From: Nitrosomonadaceae bacterium
GTDB taxonomy: Bacteria > Pseudomonadota > Gammaproteobacteria > Burkholderiales > Usitatibacteraceae
Length of the DNA: 21,560 nucleotides
Direction: 5' to 3'
Assembly: GCA_021300055.1 (NCBI GenBank)
Contig: JAJTHU010000084.1
Span: 1-21,560 of the forward strand
In this document: positions 7,426 through 14,700 of the stretch, in pieces
Numbering within the stretch: position 1 is the stretch's first letter
Layout: every line of letters begins with the position of its first letter
Made by a program: the position numbers and the translations under genes
The notes under the pieces: model-generated
What the model saw: only the letters and a program-made list of their open reading frames with translations
Databases searched by the model: none
Told to the model about the DNA's origin: nothing

Positions 7426-8499
7426 TTACTCACCAAACATCTTTTGCTTGAGTTCACGACGCTCTTGCGCCTCGATAGAAAGCGTCGCCGTCGGACGTGC
7501 GAGCAGGCGCGCAACGCCAATGGGGTCACCTGTTTCTTCGCAGTAGCCGTAGCTGCCATCTTCGATGCGCAACAACGCCGCTTCGACTTTTTTCAGAAGC
7601 TTGCGCTCGCGATCACGTGCACGCAGTTCGAGCGCATGTTCTTCTTCAAGCGTCGCGCGATCTGCCGGATCGGGAACGATGGCGAGTTCGCGCAGGTGCT
7701 CGGTCGTTTGACCAGCGTTCTCGCGCAGTTGCGCGGCGAGTTCGAGCAAACGATGCTTGAAGAACGCCAACTGATCCTTGGACATGTAATCATCCTTGGA
7801 TTGCTTGAGGATCTCTGCTTCAGAGAGCAATCCCGCTACGCGGGTCGTCTTGGGGCTAAACGGTAATACGTTTGACACAGTTGTCTTGACGGTCATGGAT
7901 TTTGGGAGCGCACGCGTCGGCGCAGGAATCACCACCGTTGTTGCGGCCGGTGCCGCTGCAACGAGCGTGGGGCGGACGCCCCCTTTGGTGACTGGTGTCG
8001 GCGACGCAGGCACGGCGCCCGCAGTAACCGCTGCGGCCTTGCCTTTGCCAGCAGGTGCAGCGGGAGCAGCAGCCGCCACAGGTGGCGTGGCTTTGCCAAC
8101 TGGCTTGGCGGGCGCGGCGGGAGACTTCGCCGGTGCTTTTGCGACCGCTTTGGCCGGAGCCTTGGGTACAGGCTTGGCAGGTGGTGCCTTGGTCGGTTTG
8201 GCCGGCTTGGCGGTTTTGGCTGCCGGCACAGGCTTCTTGGCGATCGGCTTCTTGCTTGCGGGCGCCCTCGCAGCAGGCTTTTTCGCCGCTGGAGGAGCTT
8301 TTTTTGCTGCCGACTTGGCATTGGCTTTGCCGGTCTTGGCGGGCGCTTTCGCGACCTTGGCCTTAGGAGCCGGCTTTTTCGCCTTGGGCGGGGCTTTGCT
8401 AGCCGTCTTCGTGGTCTTGCCCTTTGCTGACGCCTTGGCGGACGCTTTAGCGCCTGCCTTGGCAGTCGCTTTCGCTTTCTTTGCTGTGGCCAATGTCAT
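7426..8499 (-). CDS. dksA: DksA-family RNA polymerase-binding protein with histone H1-like N-terminal tail
   Basis: The last 130 residues are DksA, which enters the RNA polymerase secondary channel and works with ppGpp in the stringent response. The coiled coil carries the tip motif DPADRA (277-282), matching the DxxDxA motif needed for activity. The C-terminal globular part reads GYCEETGDPIGVARLLARPTATL, with only one of the four E. coli zinc cysteines kept (C320); the others are T323, S341 and A344, so zinc is probably not bound. Residues 1 to about 200 are an extreme Ala/Lys/Pro repeat tail (AKAPAK, KKPAPKAK types) like bacterial histone H1 proteins, likely disordered and able to bind nucleic acid. 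The start at 8499 has GAGGAG touching the ATG. Internal ATGs at 7896 and 7785 could give tail-less forms, but neither has a good ribosome site. The total of 357 residues is over twice the usual 150. Confidence 0.87.
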   Translation of the reverse strand: MTLATAKKAKATAKAGAKASAKASAKGKTTKTASKAPPKAKKPAPKAKVAKAPAKTGKANAKSAAKKAPPAAKKPAARAPASKKPIAKKPVPAAKTAKPAKPTKAPPAKPVPKAPAKAVAKAPAKSPAAPAKPVGKATPPVAAAAPAAPAGKGKAAAVTAGAVPASPTPVTKGGVRPTLVAAAPAATTVVIPAPTRALPKSMTVKTTVSNVLPFSPKTTRVAGLLSEAEILKQSKDDYMSKDQLAFFKHRLLELAAQLRENAGQTTEHLRELAIVPDPADRATLEEEHALELRARDRERKLLKKVEAALLRIEDGSYGYCEETGDPIGVARLLARPTATLSIEAQERRELKQKMFGE

Positions 8500-8804
8500 C
8501 TCCTCATTCTTACTTCAGGTCAAAACGGTCTCGCACTTCGATGCGGAGCAAGTCGCGTTTGCGCTCGATCGGCAAGCAGGTTTGGGGGGATTTTCAGCCC
8601 CGCAGACCGCACCCAGCCACGCCGAGTTATTGCTGTCCGCCAAACCCGCCACCATGAATCTGCGGCTGGAAAAACCGCGTAAGTCTAATGGAAACTGTAG
8701 GACAAATCCAAAACATCGATATGCCCCGTTTTGTGCCTAGAAATTGAGCAGCTTGGCAGCGCAGAAATACGCCGCGCGCTACCCATCAAAACAACCAAAA
8801 GAAA
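8500..8804 (-). other. Leader region of the DksA gene and spacer to terC
   Basis: About 300 nt carry no gene I can support. On the minus strand the part nearest dksA is its leader. A weak promoter candidate is TTGGAT (8706-8711) and TAGACT (8682-8687) separated by 18 bp, followed by a GC-rich discriminator, which would give a leader of about 175 nt. A 46-codon frame at 8515-8655 (minus) lacks a ribosome site and is not called. Confidence 0.3.
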
Positions 8805-8846
8805 CGGCCGGTGGCGCCCCGAAAGTCCTCGGGGTCGCACCGGCCG
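8805..8846 (-). terminator. Intrinsic terminator of terC
   Basis: On the minus strand CGGCCGGTG pairs with CACCGGCCG (9 bp), with an inner CCCCGA/TCGGGG stem separated by small internal loops. The hairpin is followed by TTTCTTTTGG and TTGTTTTG. It starts 33 nt after the terC stop codon. Confidence 0.85.
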
Positions 8847-8878
8847 CTTTGCTTGCAGCGCCTGAGTTTCAGCGCGCG

Positions 8879-9886
8879 TTAGTCTGCTTGCGCCGAACCG
8901 CTAGCTGGCTTGGCAGGCACTTCTGGCTCTTCGTCGTGTGGCTTGGTAAACCAGCTTGCCAGCATCGACGCAGCCAAGATGGTCGCGACCACGCCGAGTG
9001 AAACGAACACAGGAATCTTGTACCACTCGACGATGAGCATCTTCACGCCCACAAACATCAGCACCAGCGCCAGCCCGTAAGAGAGCAAATGGAAGCGTGA
9101 GGCGAGGTCAGCCAGCAGGAAGTACAGCGCGCGCAAGCCAAGGATGGCGAAGATGTTCGAGGTCATGACGATGAACGGGTCTTCTGTGATCGCGAAGATC
9201 GCAGGGATCGAATCGACCGCGAAGACCACGTCGGTAATACCGATCATGATGATCACAACGAACAGCGGCGTGAAGAATTTGACGCCGTCCTTCATCACGG
9301 TAAAGCGCTCCCCGTGGAACTCGTTCGTGAGCTTGACGCGCTTGCGGATGAACTTCAGCAGCGGATTCTGGTTTAAGTCAGGCTTTGACTCGGCAAATAC
9401 CAGCATCTTGATACCGGTGATGAGCAAGAATGCACCGAAGAGATACAGAATCCAGTGGAACTTGGCGACGAGCCATGCGCCGATCAGGATCATGATGACG
9501 CGCAGCACGATCGCACCAATCACACCAAGCACCAGCGCCCGGCGCTGGTACTCCGCCGGTACGGCGAAGAACGTGAAAATCATCAGGAAGACAAAGATGT
9601 TGTCGACCGACAGTGATTTTTCAATGAGGTAGCCGGTGAGGAACTCGGTCGTCTTTAGGTTCGCAAATTCTCTTCCGTACTCTGGGTTGTTAGCCAGGTA
9701 GTACCAGAGCAAGCCTGCAAACACGAACGACAAGAACACCCAGATGAGCGACCAAATGATGGCCTCTTTGGGGGTGACCTTTTGACCCGCCTTTTTGTCG
9801 AGAACGACGAGGTCGATTGCGAGCGCAATCAACACGAAGATGGCGAAGCCTGTCCACATCCACGCGTTGCCGATGGTTTCAAACAT
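8879..9886 (-). CDS. TerC/Alx family integral membrane protein (probable Mn2+ exporter)
   Basis: This is a polytopic inner-membrane protein of 335 residues with about nine hydrophobic segments. It has the TerC hallmarks: acidic motifs EKSLSVDNIFVFLMIFTFFAVP in the first half and IGITDVVFAVDSIPAIFAITEDPFIVMTSN in the second, whose aspartates within membrane helices are thought to handle metal. Length and sequence are close to E. coli Alx (321 residues). TerC proteins have been linked to manganese export and to loading metal onto secreted enzymes. The ATG at 9886 has GGGAG 7 nt upstream. The leader holds a yybP-ykoY Mn2+ riboswitch (10008-10154), which supports a manganese role. The cytosolic tail is Pro/Glu/Ala-rich. 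A strong terminator follows, so the gene is probably monocistronic. Confidence 0.92.
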   Translation of the reverse strand: MFETIGNAWMWTGFAIFVLIALAIDLVVLDKKAGQKVTPKEAIIWSLIWVFLSFVFAGLLWYYLANNPEYGREFANLKTTEFLTGYLIEKSLSVDNIFVFLMIFTFFAVPAEYQRRALVLGVIGAIVLRVIMILIGAWLVAKFHWILYLFGAFLLITGIKMLVFAESKPDLNQNPLLKFIRKRVKLTNEFHGERFTVMKDGVKFFTPLFVVIIMIGITDVVFAVDSIPAIFAITEDPFIVMTSNIFAILGLRALYFLLADLASRFHLLSYGLALVLMFVGVKMLIVEWYKIPVFVSLGVVATILAASMLASWFTKPHDEEPEVPAKPASGSAQAD

Positions 9887-9979
9887 GTTATTTCTCCCAG
9901 GGAATCGTTTAGTCAGGTAGTCCTATTCACGTCACCGTGAACAGACAGCAAGTACGAAACCCAGGACCTGCGGGGGTCG

Positions 9980-10013
9980 CCTTTGCGTCACCAGTTCCGG
10001 TGATGTGCAAAGG
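9980..10013 (-). promoter_or_regulatory. Alternative hairpin in the terC expression platform
   Basis: On the minus strand CCTTTGC (10013-10007) can pair with GCAAAGG (9986-9980), enclosing a second stem TCACC/GGTGA with a 6-nt loop, 12 bp in all. The CCTTTG strand is also the 3' strand of the riboswitch P1 stem, so the two structures exclude each other. No U-run follows, so control of translation or of RNA stability is more likely than termination. Confidence 0.55.
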
Positions 10014-10154
10014 TCTTGCTCACGCGGACGAGCGTCCACGCCGAAGGCACCGGAAACCGAATCTCAGGCATCACACCCAAGTGGCTTCGTACTGACGATG
10101 CGTCCTATCTCGCCGCCATCCAAGCCACGGCAAAGACCAAGCTACTCCCCTTTG
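10008..10154 (-). promoter_or_regulatory. yybP-ykoY manganese riboswitch upstream of terC
   Basis: On the minus strand the RNA begins CAAAGGGGAGTAGC (10154-10141), contains CGTCAGTACGA (10097-10087) and ends GCAAGACCTTTG (10019-10008). These are the three hallmark blocks of the yybP-ykoY class: the P1 5' strand with its GGGGAGUAG loop, the second metal-site loop, and the closing P1 3' strand. CAAAGG and CCTTTG pair to form P1. The class senses Mn2+ and commonly controls mntP, alx and terC-like genes. It lies about 120 nt before the terC ATG. Confidence 0.93.
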
Positions 10155-10269
10155 AAGTCGTCGCACTCGGCACACGCAGCGCGACCACCGACAGACAGAC
10201 CTTCCACTGAAAAGTTCAAAAATAAAACTCCAGCGTGGGCGCGCACTTTGAGGCATAAATGGCTGTTAA

Positions 10270-10292
10270 TGCCCGCCAAAGCTAGGGTTTGC
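10270..10292 (+). promoter_or_regulatory. Candidate regulatory element, copy B of the shared 23-bp motif
   Basis: This matches 868-890 at 20 of 23 positions and has the same orientation relative to its downstream gene, 81 nt before the iron permease ATG. See copy A. It could also affect the divergent terC promoter, which must lie in this interval. Confidence 0.35.
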
Positions 10293-10336
10293 AGATTGTG
10301 CGCTTACTGCCCATTTCACCAACCAAGCATTCGGTA

Positions 10337-10355
10337 AACAAGAATCATTCTTGTT
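10337..10355 (+). promoter_or_regulatory. Fur-type operator in front of the iron permease gene
   Basis: AACAAGAATCATTCTTGTT is a perfect 9-1-9 inverted repeat. Its GAATCATTC core matches the centre of many Fur boxes, and the 19-bp size is the classic Fur box length. It ends 7 bp before a TAAAAT -10-like hexamer (10363-10368) and 18 bp before the ATG of an Fe(III)-type permease, where bound Fur would block RNA polymerase when iron is plentiful. Confidence 0.75.
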
Positions 10356-10373
10356 ATCTGGTTAAAATGCCGC

Positions 10374-12122
10374 ATGGCGTCCCCTGACCACCTAACGGCT
10401 AGCCCTTCTTCCACGCCGCCCGGCCGACCTCCGGCCACAAACTCGCTAGTTGCCGGCGAGTCGTTGCGCGCGGGCGCGAGGCGCGCCAGAGCATGGCTTA
10501 CCGCTTCTGCCACGCTCATTGCCGTGCTCCTCACCATCCCGCTCGCCGTCGTGGCGCTGAGTTGGCTAACGCCCGATGGTGGCGCGTGGGCACACATCAT
10601 CAGCACCACCCTCCCAGATTTGTTGGCCAGTTCTGCGTGGCTCGTGCTGATGGTCGGGCTGGGTGCCGCCGGAATCGGGACGCTGGCTGCTTGGATCGTT
10701 GCCCGTCACGACTGGCAGGGGCGCGCCACGATCGAATGGCTGTTGGTGCTGCCTCTCGCCATGCCTGCTTACGTGATGGCCTACGCTTACACCGACCTGT
10801 TGCAATACGCAGGCCCGGTTCAGTCTGCACTGCGCGAATGGTTTGGCTGGCAAAGCAAGTCGGACTACTGGTTCTTCGAGATTCGCTCGGTCGGTGGCGC
10901 GGCGACCATGCTCGCGTTCGTGCTCTACCCCTACGTGTACCTCTTGGCGCGCGTTGCGTTCTTAGAGCAATCGAGCACACTCACTGACGCAGGACGCAGT
11001 TTTGGCTACGGTCGATGGGCATTGTTTTGGCGAGTTTCACTGCCACTTGCACGCCCCGCGATTGTCGCTGGCACGGCGCTGGTTCTGATGGAGACGCTCG
11101 CCGACTACGGCACAGTGTCGTACTTCGGCGTCAACACATTCACAACCGGAATTTTTTCGGCGTGGTTCGCACAGGGGGACCGCGTCGCGGCTGCCAAGTT
11201 AGCCACGCTCTTGCTCGCATTCGTGATCGTCGTGCTTGCGATCGAGCATGTTGCGCGCAAGCAGGGTCGCTTCGCCGACCAAACCACGTCACGCCGCAGC
11301 GCGCCGCGCGAGCAACTGCGCGGCGCATCAGCAGTCTTCGCCAGCATCGTTTGTCTGATGCCGGTGTTGATTGGCTTCGTCCTGCCGCTACTGCTCTTGG
11401 CACGTCTCATGTGGCGCGACGCTGACGCGGTTCTTGCCCAAGCGAGCCTTCGCGAGTTTTTTGAGCTTGCGTGGAACAGCCTCTCGCTCGCGACGCTCAC
11501 CGCCGCGCTAGCGGTCGTGCTCGGCCTCTTGTTGGTTTATGCCGTCAGGCTCAACGGCAACCCATTGACTCGTAGTGCAACACGCATTGCCGGGATGGGT
11601 TACGCGATCCCGGGTACGATCATCGCGGTTGGCGTTTTACTACCGGTCACGCTAGTCGATCATGCAATCGCCGATGCGGTGAGCAGCGTGCTCGACCGCG
11701 AAGTTGGTCTGATCCTGACGGGCGGCTTCGCGGTACTCATTTATGCCTACCTGATTCGATTCTTGTCGATTGCCGTGCAGAGTACCGAGGCTGGCTTCGC
11801 CAAAATTACGCCGAATATGGACAGTGCCGCGCGCTCGCTTGGCGCGAGCAATCGCGAGATCATTTTTCGGGTTCACGCGCCTTTGCTGCGATCGAGCCTC
11901 ATTACGGCAGCGTTGATGGTGTTCGTCGATGTGATGAAAGAGCTACCCGCCACGCTCGTCATGCGGCCGTTCAACTTCGACACTTTAGCGGTGCGCGCCT
12001 ACACATTCGCCAAGGACGAGCGACTCGCAGAGGCATCGGTCGCGGCGATTGCGATTGTTCTTGTCGGGTTACTGCCGGTGGTGTTCGCTTCGCGTGCCAT
12101 CACTCGCGACCGCACCGCATAG
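10374..12122 (+). CDS. Fe(III) ABC transporter permease, FbpB/SfuB type
   Basis: This is a two-domain inner-membrane permease (582 residues, about 12 helices) of the binding-protein-dependent Fe(III) uptake family. Each half carries an EAA-type loop that contacts the ATPase: SLPLARPAIVAGTALVLMET in the first and HAPLLRSSLITAALMVFVDV in the second. The blocks ETLADYGTVSYFGV and ELPATLVMRPFNFDTLAVRAY are typical of FbpB/SfuB. A basic, low-complexity N-terminal extension of about 35 residues precedes the first helix. The ATG at 10374 has no good Shine-Dalgarno sequence but has TAAAAT 5 nt upstream. The Fur-type operator upstream supports iron as substrate. No binding protein (FbpA) or ATPase (FbpC) gene adjoins it; both neighbours are on the opposite strand, so the partners must be encoded elsewhere. 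Confidence 0.88.
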   Translation: MASPDHLTASPSSTPPGRPPATNSLVAGESLRAGARRARAWLTASATLIAVLLTIPLAVVALSWLTPDGGAWAHIISTTLPDLLASSAWLVLMVGLGAAGIGTLAAWIVARHDWQGRATIEWLLVLPLAMPAYVMAYAYTDLLQYAGPVQSALREWFGWQSKSDYWFFEIRSVGGAATMLAFVLYPYVYLLARVAFLEQSSTLTDAGRSFGYGRWALFWRVSLPLARPAIVAGTALVLMETLADYGTVSYFGVNTFTTGIFSAWFAQGDRVAAAKLATLLLAFVIVVLAIEHVARKQGRFADQTTSRRSAPREQLRGASAVFASIVCLMPVLIGFVLPLLLLARLMWRDADAVLAQASLREFFELAWNSLSLATLTAALAVVLGLLLVYAVRLNGNPLTRSATRIAGMGYAIPGTIIAVGVLLPVTLVDHAIADAVSSVLDREVGLILTGGFAVLIYAYLIRFLSIAVQSTEAGFAKITPNMDSAARSLGASNREIIFRVHAPLLRSSLITAALMVFVDVMKELPATLVMRPFNFDTLAVRAYTFAKDERLAEASVAAIAIVLVGLLPVVFASRAITRDRTA

Positions 12123-12183
12123 CCCGGGCGTGCGGGCCGCACTACCCTTGTATCCCCCAGGCTTTCGCCCCTTACATTTCGGT

Positions 12184-14700
12184 TTAGGCCAGCGCGCGGA
12201 TCGTCGCTAGGGGCGGCGAATCCACTGCGCGGCGTGTGCCGAGCAAGCCAGCCACGGCGATACCCAACCCGCCACCGACGACGCCAATCAAGGGTATCCA
12301 CCAGTTCATCGCGAAAGGCACGTTGAGCACGCGCTCAGACAACACGGCGGACAACGCCAACGCGCCGCCGCTGGCGATCAGCCCGGCGAGCAGGCCGATG
12401 GCCAAAAACTCAGCGAGTTGCAGCACCACCATCTGTCGACGGCTTCCGCCGAGTGTACGCATTACGGCAGCATCGAACACGCGTTCGTCTTGCGTCGTGG
12501 CGATCGCCGCGTACAGGACAACCAAGCCCGCGGCCAGCGCGAACAAGAAAACAAACGACACCGCATTCGCCACTTGATTGGTGATAGTCCGAACCTGCGT
12601 CATGATGGCCGTCAGGTCAATCACGGATAGATTGGGGAACTTGCGAATCAAACCGTTCACAACCTCTTCGTTGCCGGGCGCGAGGTGAAAGCTCGTGATG
12701 TAACTCGCGGGATAGCTATCCAGCACGCCGCGGTTCGAAATCACGAAAAAGTTGGCCTTGAAGGAGTCCCATTCGACCTTGCGAATGCTCGTTACCTTGG
12801 CAGTGAAGCGCGAGCCCGCCACATCGTAGGTGAGCGTATCGCCGATCTTGATGCCCAAGGTCTGGGCGATACCCTCTTCAACTGAAAACTGAGGGGACTT
12901 GTCGTCCGGCGTCCAGAACTTACCCGCAATGACTTTGTTGTCTGACTGCATCGTGTCAGACCAAGATAGATTGAACTCGCGCTCCGACAAGCGCTTCGCA
13001 CGCTGCTCAGTGTAGTTCCGCTGCGCGACCGGGACATCCGAAATGGCGACCAATCGTCCGCGGATCATCGGATAGAGATCAGGCGTGGTCATGTTGCGTT
13101 CAGCGAAGTAGCCCTTCACCGCGGCCAACTGGTCTGCTTGAATGTTGATGACGAATCGGTTGGGCATGTTTTCGCCGACTGAGCCCTGCCAACGCGAGAT
13201 GAAATCGGTGCGCACAAGCGTCAACATGAGCATGGCCATAATGCCTAAGCCCAGCGCCATGATCTGCACCAAGCTCGCCCCGGAACGGCGCTTCATGTTG
13301 GCGATGCCATAGCGCCAGGAACCGGACGCCGCACCGCGCAAACTCGCCGCGAACTGGATCAGCGCCCAGCCTAGCAGCGCAGCGACGCCGAGGGTCACGA
13401 CAAATCCGCCCACCGCGATGCCGCCGAGTTTTACATCGCCCGAACGCCAAATGATGAGCCCAGCCAACGTGACAAAGCCAAACACATAGGCCAGTGTCGC
13501 GACGCCGTCGAATGGCTCGAGGTCGCGCCGGAGTACGCGCAGCGTTGGCACGCGCCGCAACGCGAGCAGCGGTGGCAGCGTGAAACCGAGCAACAACACC
13601 ATACCAATCGCAAGCCCTTGCAGGATCGGCACAATCGTTGGCGCGGGCAACGCGACGGTGAAAATCCCAGCCAACAAAGCAGCCAAACCGCTCTGCGCCG
13701 CAAATCCGGCTAGTGTGCCGAGAACCGAGGCGATGATGCCCAACGCCAAAAACTGCAGCAGGTTGAGCTTGAAGATCTCCGCTTGGCTCGCGCCAAGGCA
13801 CCGCATCATGGCGGCGCTATCGAGTTGCCGCGACGAGTAACGCCGCGCGGCAAGCGCCACCGCGACTGACGCGAGAACAACCGAAAGCAGCGCCGCGAGG
13901 CCTAGGAAGCGCTGCGCGCGCTCCAGTGCCACACGTACTTCGGAGCGCGCATCGCGAACCGTTTCAAGACGTTCACCGCGGTTCAAATTACCTTTGAACG
14001 TACGCGCAAATGCTTCCGTTGCCTTCCGCTCACCCGCCACGAGAAAGGCGTAGCTGACGCGGCTCCCAACTTGGATTAACTGCGTCGCGGCGACATCCTG
14101 CTGATTCATCAGGACGCGAGGCGCGATACCAAAGTAATCCAGCACGTTGTCTGGCTCTTTGGTGAGCACCTTATCTATGGTGAACGTACGTGCGCCAACC
14201 CTCAATGTGTCGCCAACCTGGGCGTTGATGCGCGTCAGCAGAATCTCTGGCACCCAGACCGTCCCGGGACGCGGAATATCCTGTGCTTCGCGATCTGCCG
14301 CGCCGGGCGCATCGGCTATACGCAGCTTGCCGCGCAGGGGGAAGCCGTCGGTCACGGCCTTAACCTCAGCGAGATTGACGCCCTGCCCGCGGCCAGCATC
14401 GCCAGACACCATGCTTGGGAAGTTCACCGTTGATGCGGTTGCCAGTCCCAGCTTAGCTGCCTCAGCAGCAAAACGTGGATCAATCGGCTTGTCCGACTTG
14501 AGCACGACATCAGCTGCGATAAGCTCATTCGCCTGCCGATTCAGCGCAGACTCCACGCGGTCGGCAAAGAAAGCGACGGTCGTAACGCTGGCAACCGCGA
14601 TGAGTAGCGCAACCAACAACACACGCGCCTCAGCCGCGTGCGCATTGCGGCGAAGCAGTTTCATGGCCAGCGCGACCAGCGGAAAAGCGGACATTCGCAT
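12184..14700 (-). CDS. ybbP: ABC transporter permease of the FtsX/YbbP family
   Basis: This is a large inner-membrane permease (838 residues) of the MacB/FtsX-like class. There is an N-terminal helix (about 25-45) followed by a periplasmic domain, a central group of helices (about 265-470), a second periplasmic domain (about 500-690) and three C-terminal helices (about 710-825). The order matches E. coli YbbP (804 residues). Such permeases usually do not move substrate through a channel but transmit ATPase motion to the periplasm. The ATG at 14700 overlaps the ybbA stop by one base (TAATG) with GGAAGAG upstream, so the two are translationally coupled. The tesA-like esterase is divergent, as around E. 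coli tesA-ybbAP. Its substrate is not established. Confidence 0.88.
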   Translation of the reverse strand: MRMSAFPLVALAMKLLRRNAHAAEARVLLVALLIAVASVTTVAFFADRVESALNRQANELIAADVVLKSDKPIDPRFAAEAAKLGLATASTVNFPSMVSGDAGRGQGVNLAEVKAVTDGFPLRGKLRIADAPGAADREAQDIPRPGTVWVPEILLTRINAQVGDTLRVGARTFTIDKVLTKEPDNVLDYFGIAPRVLMNQQDVAATQLIQVGSRVSYAFLVAGERKATEAFARTFKGNLNRGERLETVRDARSEVRVALERAQRFLGLAALLSVVLASVAVALAARRYSSRQLDSAAMMRCLGASQAEIFKLNLLQFLALGIIASVLGTLAGFAAQSGLAALLAGIFTVALPAPTIVPILQGLAIGMVLLLGFTLPPLLALRRVPTLRVLRRDLEPFDGVATLAYVFGFVTLAGLIIWRSGDVKLGGIAVGGFVVTLGVAALLGWALIQFAASLRGAASGSWRYGIANMKRRSGASLVQIMALGLGIMAMLMLTLVRTDFISRWQGSVGENMPNRFVINIQADQLAAVKGYFAERNMTTPDLYPMIRGRLVAISDVPVAQRNYTEQRAKRLSEREFNLSWSDTMQSDNKVIAGKFWTPDDKSPQFSVEEGIAQTLGIKIGDTLTYDVAGSRFTAKVTSIRKVEWDSFKANFFVISNRGVLDSYPASYITSFHLAPGNEEVVNGLIRKFPNLSVIDLTAIMTQVRTITNQVANAVSFVFLFALAAGLVVLYAAIATTQDERVFDAAVMRTLGGSRRQMVVLQLAEFLAIGLLAGLIASGGALALSAVLSERVLNVPFAMNWWIPLIGVVGGGLGIAVAGLLGTRRAVDSPPLATIRALA

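Noticed and set aside
8515..8655. 46-codon minus-strand frame in the dksA leader
   Set aside because: No ribosome site and a composition rich in Cys, Ala and Ser without any recognised family; more likely chance.
7796..8740. Long plus-strand open frame rich in Gly/Ala/Leu opposite the DksA gene
   Set aside because: It is the antisense of the Ala/Lys/Pro repeat tail; the repetitive GC-rich codons keep the frame open. It has no family signature and overlaps a well-supported gene.
13100..13801. 233-codon minus-strand frame inside ybbP
   Set aside because: Alternate frame on the same strand as ybbP, with no recognisable domain; ybbP is continuous through it.
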